Origin: Thermocrinis sp. | Lineage (GTDB): Bacteria; Aquificota; Aquificia; Aquificales; Aquificaceae | NCBI RefSeq assembly: GCF_036781485.1 | Contig: NZ_DAIQAX010000009.1 | Location: 12,440 to 58,696, forward strand | Direction of reading: 5' to 3' | Length of the DNA stretch: 46,257 nt | Shown: positions 33,806 through 42,624 of the stretch, one piece after another | Layout: every line of letters starts with the position of its first letter | How positions within the stretch are numbered: position 1 is the first letter of the stretch | Translations under genes and position numbers: made by a program | The notes under the pieces: generated by a model | Told to the model about the DNA's origin: nothing | The model's input: the letters and a program-made list of their open reading frames with translations, nothing else | The model's database searches: none

Positions 33806-34710
33806 TCTATCCTATATCCAAAGCTCTTTACAAGTTCTGGTCTCTTCCTCCAATCGGGCTTCACTCTGACAAATAATTCCAAATAAACCTTTCTGCCAGT
33901 TATAACCTCCAATTCTTCCCTTGCCATCTTACCTATACTCTTCAACCTCTGACCGTCCTTACCTATAATTATAGGCTTGTAGTTGTCCCTATCAACTATT
34001 ATGTCCGCCTTTATAACCAAAACCCGTGGATCGTGCCTTCCATCTGAGACCTCATTTACCACCACAGCCACTCCTTGTGGTATTTCTTGATGAACCTTTA
34101 GCAAAACTTTTTCCCTTATAATCTCTGCTACCAAAAGTCTAAAAGGAATGTCTGTGGTCATCTCTTCAGGAAAAAGGGGCTCTCCTTCTGGTAAGTAATC
34201 AACTATGACCTTTAATAGTCTGTCTATGTTAAAGCCTTTTAGGGCACTTATGGGAATTATCTCTTTAAACTCTGGATACTTTTTGGAAATTTCTTCCACA
34301 AAAGGCAGCAAATTTTCCAGCGGGCCGATCCTGTCTACCTTGTTTATCACCAAAAGGATGGGCTTTTCCTTCGAATAGGGTTTTATGTAGGTTTCAAAAA
34401 CTGTTTGATCGTCTTCCTTCCAACCGTCCTCTGCGTCTATGATAAAAAGTATCAAATCCGCATCCTGCAGAGAAGCTCCGGCTATTCCCACCATAGCTTC
34501 ACCTAAGGCATCCCTTGGTTTGTATATGCCGGGCGTGTCTAAGAATATTATCTGGGCTTTATCGGGTATATTCTTAACGCCAAGGACCCTTATCCTTGTG
34601 GTACCTGGCTTTGGAGAGACTATGGATAACTTTGTTCCTATTAGATTGTTTAAAAGAGTAGATTTACCCACGTTCGGCTTGCCAACTATTGCAACATAAC
34701 CAACCTTCAT
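33802..34710 (-). CDS. era: GTPase Era
   Basis: Essential GTPase that binds the 3' end of 16S rRNA during 30S assembly. The 302 residues have G1 GKPNVGKST (about 10-18), G3 DTPGI, G4 NKVD, and a C-terminal KH domain with IIGKDGQRLKSIGKMAREELE (VIKADIIVDRDNYKPIIIG before it). It ends VKSFGYRIE. It overlaps icd upstream by four bases and the broken gene downstream by four. Co-expression with a TCA-cycle enzyme is unusual. Confidence 0.96.
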   Translation of the reverse strand: MKVGYVAIVGKPNVGKSTLLNNLIGTKLSIVSPKPGTTRIRVLGVKNIPDKAQIIFLDTPGIYKPRDALGEAMVGIAGASLQDADLILFIIDAEDGWKEDDQTVFETYIKPYSKEKPILLVINKVDRIGPLENLLPFVEEISKKYPEFKEIIPISALKGFNIDRLLKVIVDYLPEGEPLFPEEMTTDIPFRLLVAEIIREKVLLKVHQEIPQGVAVVVNEVSDGRHDPRVLVIKADIIVDRDNYKPIIIGKDGQRLKSIGKMAREELEVITGRKVYLELFVRVKPDWRKRPELVKSFGYRIE

Positions 34711-35963
34711 ATCCTTTCCGCTATAGCCTTTGCAAATTCTTCTGTAGATAGGGCTTTAGCATCTATGCCCATCTTCTTAAAGCCATTGGCTATGTCTGGT
34801 GTTCCTAACCTATCCTTTATAGTTTCCTTCACTGCGGTGTATATAAGTTCAGATGCTTCTTTCCAACCTATGTATTCAAGCATCATAGCTCCCGAAAGTG
34901 TCAAAGAAAGTGGATTGGCTATACCCTTTCCTGCTATGTCGTATGCAGTTCCGTGGGTGCTTTCAAACAACGCATAACCGTCTCCTATGTTTCCGCTTGG
35001 CACAAAACCGGGTCCTCCTACCAAGGCGGAAGCCAGGTCAGATATGTAATCACCATTCAGATTTTGGGTGATTATCACATCGTAAGCTTCTGGCTTTAAA
35101 ACCAACTGCATGAGCATCTGGTCTGTGATCACCTTTACCATAAGCACTTGCCCTTCCTTTGGTTCTCCTTCTGTTATAATCTTTCCTTCAAACTCTGGCT
35201 CCTTTGCCACCTCAAAGGCCCAGTTCATAAAGGCACCTTCTGTTGCCTTCATGATGTTTCCTTTTCCTACAACCGCCACCACTCTTTTGTTGTTCTGCAG
35301 TGCATACCTTAGGGCTTTTCTTACGTGCCTTTTGGTCTTCCACTCGCTCATGGGCTTTACGGTTATTCCACAGTCTTCTGGCAGCGCATACTCGGAAACT
35401 CCCATCTCTTCTATGAAAAACTTCCTCACCTTCTGAGTTTTCTCATCCCTTGGCATGAATTCTATGGACATATAAACATCATCGGAGTTTTCCCTAAAGA
35501 CAGCTACATTTACCCTCTCTGGGTTTGGTATGGGTGAAGGCTGTCCAAGCCAATAAACCGGTCTTATGGCGGAATAAAAATCCATAGACTGCCTTAGTAT
35601 GGCGTTTAAAGATTTTCCTCCCTTTCCTACGGGGGTGCCCAATGGTCCTTTTATGGACACTATGGCGGTTTTTAAAACCTCAAGGGTTTCTTGGGGCATT
35701 CTTTGACCTGTTTTTTCCTCTGCCTTGTCTCCAGCTAAAAGTTCCACCCAATATATAGCCCTTGAACCACCGTAAGCCTTTTCAACTGCCTTATTTACAA
35801 CCATTATCATCGCCGGAGCAATCTCTGGACCTATTCCATCTCCCTCTATGTAGGGAATGATAGGATTGTTTGGGACCTCCAAGTTCTTGTCTTCTTTAAG
35901 TCTTATAAACTGACCCTCTTGGGGTATGACCGCTTTACCAGACCAATAATAAACTCTTTCCAT
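34707..35963 (-). CDS. icd: Isocitrate dehydrogenase (NADP type)
   Basis: Interconverts isocitrate and 2-oxoglutarate; in Aquificales it can act in the reductive TCA cycle, with oxalosuccinate reduction. The 418 residues match the E. coli Icd type: IPYIEGDGIGPEI, the substrate loop KSLNAILRQSMDFYSAIRP, RENSDDVYMSIEF, and the cofactor segment FESTHGTAYDIAGKG. The residues around that segment resemble NADP-using enzymes, but cofactor choice is inference. An AGGAGG and TATAAT lie upstream. era is coupled to its end. Confidence 0.94.
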   Translation of the reverse strand: MERVYYWSGKAVIPQEGQFIRLKEDKNLEVPNNPIIPYIEGDGIGPEIAPAMIMVVNKAVEKAYGGSRAIYWVELLAGDKAEEKTGQRMPQETLEVLKTAIVSIKGPLGTPVGKGGKSLNAILRQSMDFYSAIRPVYWLGQPSPIPNPERVNVAVFRENSDDVYMSIEFMPRDEKTQKVRKFFIEEMGVSEYALPEDCGITVKPMSEWKTKRHVRKALRYALQNNKRVVAVVGKGNIMKATEGAFMNWAFEVAKEPEFEGKIITEGEPKEGQVLMVKVITDQMLMQLVLKPEAYDVIITQNLNGDYISDLASALVGGPGFVPSGNIGDGYALFESTHGTAYDIAGKGIANPLSLTLSGAMMLEYIGWKEASELIYTAVKETIKDRLGTPDIANGFKKMGIDAKALSTEEFAKAIAERI

Positions 35964-35993
35964 TAAATTGCCTCCTAAATTTTTTAAAACAGT

Positions 35994-35999
35994 ATTATA
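35994..35999 (-). promoter_or_regulatory. -10 box for the icd-era transcript
   Basis: On the minus strand TATAAT lies about 31 bases before the icd ATG, with AGGAGG at 35976-35971 between. No clear -35 was found. Confidence 0.45.
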
Positions 36000-36037
36000 A
36001 ATAAGTTAGCCCTAAATGACTGAAGACTGAACAGGAT

Positions 36038-36043
36038 TATAAT
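36038..36043 (+). promoter_or_regulatory. -10 box upstream of the 19-codon ORF and ctpA
   Basis: TATAAT is followed 23 bases later by the 19-codon ORF with a strong ribosome site. The -35 region is weak. Transcription from here would give ctpA a long leader. Confidence 0.4.
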
Positions 36044-36066
36044 TAGAAAATAAGGAGGGAATAGAA

Positions 36067-36126
36067 ATGGAATTAGTTGCCGGTATACTTCATAGCAAAA
36101 ACACTAATAAAATAGACAGAAGGTAG
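36067..36126 (+). CDS. Possible 19-residue leader peptide before ctpA
   Basis: A 19-codon open frame, MELVAGILHSKNTNKIDRR, is preceded by AAGGAGGG seven bases upstream, one of the better ribosome sites in the window, and by TATAAT at 36038-36043. The gap between icd and ctpA is otherwise empty. It might be a leader peptide or the truncated start of a lost gene. No family is recognised. Confidence 0.4.
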   Translation: MELVAGILHSKNTNKIDRR

Positions 36127-36212
36127 AAAAACTAAGTTTAATGAGTGAGTTTGTAAAGGTAAAAGCATACCTATCTAAACAACCCACTGTGCATTATATT
36201 ATACTTATCATC

Positions 36213-37451
36213 ATGAGGAAGTTGAATAGATTAGGAAGTATTGGAATAGTAATAATAACTTTTAGTTTGGGCTTTATATTGGGTTTTGCTTCTCAAGGCA
36301 GGCAGACAGAGGACGAATACAAGTATTTAAGAATTTTCACCGATGCTCTAAAGATAGTAAAGGATAATTACGTAGAGCCAGTTAGCACAAAAGACCTTAT
36401 CTACGGGGCTCTAAACGGTATGACAAAAGCTCTGGATCCATTCTCCAGCTTTTTCGATCCTAAGCAGTACGAAAGCTTCAAGCAAGAAACAGAAGGTGAA
36501 TTTGGGGGAATAGGTATAGAAATAGGCATGGAAAAAGGAAGACCCATAGTTATATCTCCCATAGAAGGAACGCCTGCCCACAGAGCGGGAATTAGGTCAG
36601 GTGATGTGATAATTGAAATAAACGGGGAAGATACATCAAACATGAGCCTCATGGACGTGGTGCAGAGGATCAGGGGTAAAGTAGGGACAAAAGTGGAGCT
36701 TTCTATATACAGAAAGGGTATGGACAAACCTATAAAGATAGAGTTAGAAAGAGCTTTAATAAAGATAGAAAGCGTAAAATGGACGAAGATAGGGGATGTG
36801 GGATACATAAAGCTTTCTCAGTTTAACGAAAATGTAAGTGTACAAATAGAAAAGGCTGTTAAAGAATTGCTTGCCAAGGGAGTTAGTGGCTTTATTCTTG
36901 ACTTGAGGAACGACCCGGGAGGACTTTTGAGTGAGGCTGTGAATGTCTGCGACCTGTTCTTGCCCGAAGGAAAACTCATAGTTTACACAAAAAGCAGGAA
37001 TGGGGAAACCCAAAGATACTTTTCCAGAAGAAAGCCGATAATCCCTGATAATACTCCTTTAGTTGTGTTGATAAACAAAGGTTCTGCCAGTGCGTCAGAG
37101 ATTGTGGCCGGTGCCCTGCAAGATCACAAAAGAGCCATCATTTTGGGAGAGAAATCTTACGGTAAAGCCTCTGTGCAGAACATAATACCTATGGAAGATG
37201 GTTCCGCCTTAAAACTGACAGTTGCCTACTATTACACTCCCCTTGGCAAGCTCATACACAAAAGGGGTATAAATCCAGACGTTGAGGTTGTTATGAGCGA
37301 AAAGCAAGAAGAGGCTTTGCAAGAGGCTATAAGGCAAAGGAGATTGCAAGGTGAAAATAGCCTGATAGTTATACCAGAAATGGATCCTCAACTTAGCAAA
37401 GCTTTAGAAATAATAAAGGGGCAGAGGCTGAAGAGAGTGGCAAATCTATGA
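36213..37451 (+). CDS. ctpA: Carboxy-terminal processing protease CtpA
   Basis: Periplasmic serine protease of the S41 family that trims or degrades envelope proteins. From the ATG at 36213 it has 412 residues: an N-terminal signal anchor (about 9-27), a PDZ domain (about 90-165; GGIGIEIG ... AGIRSGDVIIEINGED), and the S41 core. The Ser is in KGSASASEIVAGAL (about residues 289-302), with the Lys in KSYGKASVQ. A longer frame from 36141 adds 24 residues before the anchor and is less like the family. No Shine-Dalgarno; TATACT lies seven bases upstream. Confidence 0.92.
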   Translation: MRKLNRLGSIGIVIITFSLGFILGFASQGRQTEDEYKYLRIFTDALKIVKDNYVEPVSTKDLIYGALNGMTKALDPFSSFFDPKQYESFKQETEGEFGGIGIEIGMEKGRPIVISPIEGTPAHRAGIRSGDVIIEINGEDTSNMSLMDVVQRIRGKVGTKVELSIYRKGMDKPIKIELERALIKIESVKWTKIGDVGYIKLSQFNENVSVQIEKAVKELLAKGVSGFILDLRNDPGGLLSEAVNVCDLFLPEGKLIVYTKSRNGETQRYFSRRKPIIPDNTPLVVLINKGSASASEIVAGALQDHKRAIILGEKSYGKASVQNIIPMEDGSALKLTVAYYYTPLGKLIHKRGINPDVEVVMSEKQEEALQEAIRQRRLQGENSLIVIPEMDPQLSKALEIIKGQRLKRVANL

Positions 37452-38452
37452 TAACCTTAGCCATTGAGACCTCCTGCGACGAAACCGCTTTAGCTTTATA
37501 TTCTCAGGAGCATGGACTAATAGGGGATGTGCTTCTTTCTCAGACTAAAATTCACCAAGAGTTTGGCGGGGTGGTTCCCGAGCTTTCCGCAAGGGAGCAC
37601 ACCAAAAATCTTTTACCCCTTCTTGATCTTCTTCTTAAAAAGACAAATTTTGACCTAAGTAAGATTGACTTCGTTTCCTTTACTTTAACTCCCGGTCTTA
37701 TACTTTCCTTAGTGGTTGGTGCATCCTTTGCCAAATCCGTTGCCTATGCCTTAAGGAAACCCTTAGTGCCCGTGCATCACTTAGAAGGACACATATATTC
37801 TGTCTTTGTAGAAAAACCTATTTCTTATCCCTTTTTGGCTTTAATTGTTTCTGGAGGTCATACGGACCTATACTTAGTTGAAGGCTTTGGAAAATATACG
37901 TTTTTGGGTGGAACCTTAGACGACGCAGTAGGAGAAAGCTATGATAAAACCGCAAGGCTTATGGGGTTTGGCTATCCCGGAGGTCCCATACTGGATAGGC
38001 TGGCAAAGGAAGGAAAACCATCTTACAATTTACCCAGACCTATGATAGAAGAGCCAACGCTTAATATGTCTTTTAGTGGGTTAAAGACTGCAGTAAGACG
38101 CATTGTAGAATCTTGTGAGTATTCAAAAGAAGATTTGGCTTCTTCGTTTCAAAATGCGGTTTTGGACGTGTTGGAAGCTAAAACACTGAAAGCCATTGAA
38201 CTAACTAGGATAAAAAGGTTGATCGTAGTTGGTGGGGTATCTGCTAACAGTGGGCTTCGCCAGAGGTTTAGCATGCTTGCGGACAAACTCGGCATAGAGC
38301 TTTACATACCCCATCCTAAGCTATCTACTGACAATGCAGTCATGATAGCTTATGCAGGTTTAGAGAGGTTCAAAAAAGGTATAACCGCTCCCGATGATAT
38401 AAATCCAGAGCCAAACATGCTACTTGAAACCTTTGGGAGGTTGTGGTCATGA
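37448..38452 (+). CDS. tsaD: tRNA N6-adenosine threonylcarbamoyltransferase TsaD
   Basis: Catalytic subunit that places threonylcarbamoyl on A37 of ANN-decoding tRNAs, working with TsaB (encoded at 14287-14865). The 334 residues have AIETSCDETALAL, GGVVPELSAREH, the metal ligands His111 and His115 in VHHLEGH, and the Asp in LSTDNAVMIA. GHTDLYLVEG and GGVSANSGLR are also typical. It overlaps ctpA by four bases and tldD by four. Confidence 0.97.
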   Translation: MITLAIETSCDETALALYSQEHGLIGDVLLSQTKIHQEFGGVVPELSAREHTKNLLPLLDLLLKKTNFDLSKIDFVSFTLTPGLILSLVVGASFAKSVAYALRKPLVPVHHLEGHIYSVFVEKPISYPFLALIVSGGHTDLYLVEGFGKYTFLGGTLDDAVGESYDKTARLMGFGYPGGPILDRLAKEGKPSYNLPRPMIEEPTLNMSFSGLKTAVRRIVESCEYSKEDLASSFQNAVLDVLEAKTLKAIELTRIKRLIVVGGVSANSGLRQRFSMLADKLGIELYIPHPKLSTDNAVMIAYAGLERFKKGITAPDDINPEPNMLLETFGRLWS

Positions 38453-39834
38453 ATGCAAAAGATTTAATAAAAGAAAAGGCTGGATACATACTTTCCAACC
38501 TGCTTTGCAACGGAGGAGAATACGGAGAGATCTTTTACGAAAAATCCATCACAAGCAGGATGCAGTTGGAAGACAACAAAATAGACAAAGTTCAGTGGGG
38601 AATTGATGAAGGTGTGGGCATAAGGCTAATAAAGGATGGAAAAACCTATTATGGATACATCACCGATATAACCTACGAAAACCTTCTTGAGATAGCGAGG
38701 ACTTTGGCTAAGGGTAGCGGTCATGGTCCAGTAGCAATTGGAAAAAAGCGCATTGTAGGATGGACTGAGGTAATAATAGACCCAGAAGAAAAGGACTTAA
38801 ATTACAGGGCAGAAATACTTCATAGGGCAAATGCAAAAGCCAGAAGTTATGGGGACAAAATAAAACAGGTTTTGGTGGTTCTCATGGACAAAACAAGGGA
38901 TATTATGGTGATAAACTCTTTGGGGGAAAGTGCGGAAGATCTGCAAAAGAGAGTAGTGTTCTTCACAGAAGTGGTGGCAAGCGACGGTATAAACTTGCAG
39001 AGGGGTTACGAATCTTTGGGTGGGGCTAAGGGCTTTGAGATCTTTGAGGAAAGTCCTCCTGAGCTTGTGGCGGAAAAGGCTGCAAAGCGAGCTCTGCTCA
39101 TGCTTTCTGCAAAACCAGCACCTGCAGGACAATTTACGGTGGTCCTTTCTGGAGAAGCTGGAGGGACTATGATACACGAAGCAGTTGGACACGGGTTTGA
39201 GGCGGACTTGGTCCAAAAAGGGCTTTCTGTCTATAAGGGTAAATTGGGACAAAAGGTTGCCAGCGAGCTCATAACTGTAATAGATGATGGGTCCCTTCAG
39301 GGTAAAAACGGCTACTTTGTGGTAGATGACGAAGGTGTCCCTTCCCAAAGGACAGTGCTTATAGAGAATGGTTATTTAGTGGGCTATATGTACGATAGGC
39401 TGTCTGCCATGAAAGAGGGAAAACAATCCACCGGAAACGGAAGAAGGCAAAGTTATGCTCACATTCCAATGGTTAGGATGACCAACACTTTCATAGCCAG
39501 CGGTAAGGACAATCCAGAGGATATAATAAGAGATACTAAAAAAGGAGTGTTTGTTGTTAAAATGGGAGGAGGAGAAGTCAATACAGTAACTGGAGACTTT
39601 GTCTTTGAAATAATGGAGGGCTATATGATAGAAAATGGTCAAATAACCTATCCTATCAGGTCTGCCACTCTCATAGGCAATGGTCCAAAGGTATTGCAGG
39701 ACGTGGATGCGGTAGGTTGGGATCTTGGTTGGAGTATAGGCACGTGTGGTAAAGACGGACAGGGAGTGCCAGTGTCTGACGCCCAGCCAACCTTAAGGAT
39801 AAGGTCCTTAATTTTAGGGGGCACGGAGGTTTAA
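38449..39834 (+). CDS. tldD: Metalloprotease TldD
   Basis: TldD of the TldD/TldE (PmbA) heterodimeric zinc protease, which degrades or matures small peptides in other bacteria. From the ATG at 38449 the product has 461 residues; a GTG six bases upstream is rejected because GGGAGG sits eight bases before the ATG. The zinc motif HEAVGHGFEAD (about residues 240-250) is intact, and the C-terminus has GTCGKDGQGVPVSDAQPTLRI. No tldE is in this window. The ATG overlaps the tsaD stop. Confidence 0.93.
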   Translation: MNAKDLIKEKAGYILSNLLCNGGEYGEIFYEKSITSRMQLEDNKIDKVQWGIDEGVGIRLIKDGKTYYGYITDITYENLLEIARTLAKGSGHGPVAIGKKRIVGWTEVIIDPEEKDLNYRAEILHRANAKARSYGDKIKQVLVVLMDKTRDIMVINSLGESAEDLQKRVVFFTEVVASDGINLQRGYESLGGAKGFEIFEESPPELVAEKAAKRALLMLSAKPAPAGQFTVVLSGEAGGTMIHEAVGHGFEADLVQKGLSVYKGKLGQKVASELITVIDDGSLQGKNGYFVVDDEGVPSQRTVLIENGYLVGYMYDRLSAMKEGKQSTGNGRRQSYAHIPMVRMTNTFIASGKDNPEDIIRDTKKGVFVVKMGGGEVNTVTGDFVFEIMEGYMIENGQITYPIRSATLIGNGPKVLQDVDAVGWDLGWSIGTCGKDGQGVPVSDAQPTLRIRSLILGGTEV

Positions 39835-39836
39835 TT

Positions 39837-40709
39837 ATGAAAGGTATCCTTGACTTACTTCCTTTCTTACTTTTCTTTGCGGTAGTTTTGCTATCTGTTT
39901 TTGAGGTAGATATATTAAAAATCTTGGGAGGTATAGTTATGGGTTTTTCTCCACTGATAGTTATAGCTATTTTGGTTGTTGTGTTCTTAGCCGCAGCTTT
40001 AAAGATAGTTCCTGAATATCAGAGGGCTGTCATCTTCAGGTTGGGGAGGGTGATAGGAGCAAAAGGTCCTGGTCTGTTCATACTCATCCCCATCATAGAC
40101 AGGATGGTAAAGGTGGATTTAAGGACGGTCACTTTAGACGTGCCCACACAAGACATTATCACAAAGGACAACGTCTCCGTTAGTGTGGATGCGGTGGTGT
40201 ATTTTAGGGTGGTGGATCCTGTCAAAGCAATAGTGGAAGTAGAAAACTACCTGTATGCTACTTCTCAGATAGCTCAGACCACTCTTAGAAGCGTGTGCGG
40301 TTCGGTAGAGTTGGACGAGCTTTTGGCAGAGAGGGAAAAGCTAAACATTCAGCTTCAGGAGATAATAGACAGACAGACTGACCCGTGGGGTGTAAAAGTG
40401 GTAGCTGTGGAGCTAAAGAAGATAGACCTTCCGGAAGAGCTAAGAAAAGCCATGGCAAGGCAGGCTGAGGCAGAAAGGGAAAGAAGGGCAAAGATAATCA
40501 GCGCAGAGGCGGAATACCAAGCAGCGCAGAAACTGGCGGACGCCGCAAAAATCTTAGCTTCAGAACCATTGGCGTTACAGCTCAGATACTTAGAAACTAT
40601 ACAGAACACAGTAACTAAACCTGGCAACACGGTGCTTGTGCCCTTACCTATAGAGATGCTATCTTACATTACAAAGGCTACCAGTGAAATACAAGGTAAA
40701 GGTCAATAG
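39837..40709 (+). CDS. Slipin/stomatin-like SPFH membrane protein
   Basis: A 290-residue SPFH-domain protein of the slipin family, predicted to form membrane scaffolds, often near NfeD-type proteases. Hydrophobic segments lie at about 5-30 and 37-55. The core reads IVPEYQRAVIFRLGR, GPGLFILIPIID, VDLRTVTLDVPTQDIITKDNVSVSVDAVVYFRV. A coiled-coil Ala/Glu helix covers about 200-245. A second start at 39939 has GGAGGT six bases upstream and would give a normal-length slipin with one membrane segment; 39837 also has GGAGGT, so both may be used. No nfeD partner is adjacent. Confidence 0.85.
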   Translation: MKGILDLLPFLLFFAVVLLSVFEVDILKILGGIVMGFSPLIVIAILVVVFLAAALKIVPEYQRAVIFRLGRVIGAKGPGLFILIPIIDRMVKVDLRTVTLDVPTQDIITKDNVSVSVDAVVYFRVVDPVKAIVEVENYLYATSQIAQTTLRSVCGSVELDELLAEREKLNIQLQEIIDRQTDPWGVKVVAVELKKIDLPEELRKAMARQAEAERERRAKIISAEAEYQAAQKLADAAKILASEPLALQLRYLETIQNTVTKPGNTVLVPLPIEMLSYITKATSEIQGKGQ

Positions 40710-41571
40710 AGCTGGTGTATTTTTCATAGGTATAAGCATATTTTTGGGTGTATCGGCGGTAAATACTTCTAACAATCTTCTTTACTTAGTGGTGTCTTTT
40801 TTATTATCCTTTATGCTCCTTTCCGGTCTTCTTTCTTTGTATAATCTCAAAGGTTTGGAGATTGAGATAATACCGCCGAAGGAAGTGTATGCAGAAAAAG
40901 CAGAAAGTTTTAGAATAATTGTGAAGAACAAGAAAAGGGTTCCATCTTTTGCTATAAAAGTTGAGCAAGTTCAGAACAAAGCTTCCTTTGCATTCTTTAC
41001 ATTGGTGAAAAAGGAGCAAGAGGAAAGTCTGACTCTAAAATTTCCAAAAAGAGGTTTTTATGATAAGATAACCTTAAAAATCTCCTCTTCTTTTCCTGTA
41101 GGCCTCTTTGAAAGATATTCCTATGAAGAAATTCCATTAAGGTTAGTGGTTTTCCCAAAGCCAATGGTAGCACAGGAAAAGCCTACGGTAGAGGGTATAT
41201 ACAAAGGAGAGTTATTGAAAATAAGCAAAAAGTCAGGTTATGACCAACTTCAGAGTGTTAAAGAGTATGGCGGGGAGCCTATGAAACTCATACACTGGAA
41301 GCTGTCTGCAAAGCTCGATAAATTGCTTGTAAAGGATTTTGTTGCGGAAGAGAGCCCTCCTGTTATCCTTAGTTTAGACAACGTAGAAGGAAACTTAGAA
41401 GAGAGGATTTCAAAATTAACTTACCTTACTTTAGAGTTTTTAAAAAAAGGATTGCCAGTGGGTCTAAGACTTGGAGACATTTACCTAGAACCATTCATCG
41501 GAGAGGAACACAAAAGAAAGCTTTTAAGGGAATTAGCCCTCTTCGGTAATAGCCCTGGGGTAGGAACCTAA
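40684..41571 (+). CDS. DUF58 domain protein
   Basis: A 295-residue membrane-anchored protein of the DUF58 family, seen beside MoxR ATPases and transglutaminase-like genes elsewhere. Two hydrophobic helices (about 9-25 and 30-50) are followed by a beta-rich region (about 60-170) and the family signature QSVKEYGGEPMKLIHWKLSAK (about 195-215), with a vWA-like end. The start lies 26 bases inside the slipin gene. No MoxR gene is seen here, so the role is not assigned. Its 3' end overlaps pheA tail-to-tail by 39 bases. Confidence 0.78.
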   Translation: MKYKVKVNRAGVFFIGISIFLGVSAVNTSNNLLYLVVSFLLSFMLLSGLLSLYNLKGLEIEIIPPKEVYAEKAESFRIIVKNKKRVPSFAIKVEQVQNKASFAFFTLVKKEQEESLTLKFPKRGFYDKITLKISSSFPVGLFERYSYEEIPLRLVVFPKPMVAQEKPTVEGIYKGELLKISKKSGYDQLQSVKEYGGEPMKLIHWKLSAKLDKLLVKDFVAEESPPVILSLDNVEGNLEERISKLTYLTLEFLKKGLPVGLRLGDIYLEPFIGEEHKRKLLRELALFGNSPGVGT

Positions 41572-42624
41572 AACCTTTACCATTTGGGTCCTTTCCTTTA
41601 GACTTTCCATAGCCAGTTTTACGTTTTCATCCTCTGCGTGCCCTTCTAAATCTACAAAAAACACGTAATCCCAAGCCTTTTTCTTCGATGGCCTTGATTC
41701 AATCTTTGTTAGGTTTACTCCGTATTTATAAAAGCTCTCCAAAGCTTTGTATAGTGCGCCTGCTTCATCTTTGACCGCAAATATCAAACTTGTTTTATCT
41801 TTTCCTGTTCTTTTAACGTCTCTTTTACCAAGCACCAAAAAACGAGTGTAGTTGTTTAAGTTATCCTGGATGTTCTCCGCCAGTATGTTAAGGTGGTAGG
41901 TGTAAGCTGCCACTTCACTGGCAATGGCTGCTGCTCCTTCTTTTTCTAAAACTATCTCGCAAGCCTTGGCAGTGCTGTCAGTTTCAAAAAGCTTGGCATG
42001 ACTGAGGTTTTTCTCCAACCAGTTTCTACACTGAGCTAACGCTTGCCTGTGGGAATAGACTTCCCTTATTTCTTCCAAGCTTGATGCATTGGAAAGAAGA
42101 TGGAGCTTTATGGGTATTACCACCTCCCCCACAATTCTCACGTCAAACTCTAAGAACATGTCCAAGGTATAATTTACAACCCCCTCTGTGGTGTTTTCTA
42201 CAGGCACCACTCCGTAGTCTGCCCTTCCTGTTTCAACTTCCAAAAATACATCCCTTATGGTAGGAACTGGTATGTAGTATGCGGATAAACCAAAGTGCTC
42301 TAAGGAAGCCTGATGGGTAAAGGTAGCCTTTGGACCAAGGTAGGCAACCTTTAGCTCCTTTTCTAAAGAGAGACAGGCAGACATTATTTCCCTAAAGACG
42401 TGTCTTATGGCTTCCGAAGGGAACACCTCACCATAAACTTCCCTGTTGATTTTTATAGCCTTTTCTATAACTTCCCTCTCCCTCTCAGGAGAGTAAATTT
42501 CCAGCTTTAGCTGTTTCTTTATTTCCCCTATAGCCTTTGCTACCTCAGCCCTTTTGTTGAGAAGCTTTATGATTTCCTTGTCTATAAGGTCTATCTCTCT
42601 CCTTAGTTTGCTCAGCTCTTCCAT
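41533..42624 (-). CDS. pheA: Chorismate mutase/prephenate dehydratase (P-protein)
   Basis: Converts chorismate to prephenate and on to phenylpyruvate for phenylalanine. The 363 residues have an AroQ chorismate mutase (about 1-85; LRREIDLIDKEIIKLLNKRAEVAKAIGE), prephenate dehydratase (about 90-265; KVAYLGPKATFTHQAS, VPVENTTEGVVNYTLD), and an ACT domain (about 275-355) with the Phe-binding ESRPSKKKAWDYVFF. The start overlaps orf145 by 13 bases. The ACT domain predicts feedback inhibition by phenylalanine. Confidence 0.96.
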   Translation of the reverse strand: MEELSKLRREIDLIDKEIIKLLNKRAEVAKAIGEIKKQLKLEIYSPEREREVIEKAIKINREVYGEVFPSEAIRHVFREIMSACLSLEKELKVAYLGPKATFTHQASLEHFGLSAYYIPVPTIRDVFLEVETGRADYGVVPVENTTEGVVNYTLDMFLEFDVRIVGEVVIPIKLHLLSNASSLEEIREVYSHRQALAQCRNWLEKNLSHAKLFETDSTAKACEIVLEKEGAAAIASEVAAYTYHLNILAENIQDNLNNYTRFLVLGKRDVKRTGKDKTSLIFAVKDEAGALYKALESFYKYGVNLTKIESRPSKKKAWDYVFFVDLEGHAEDENVKLAMESLKERTQMVKVLGSYPRAITEEG

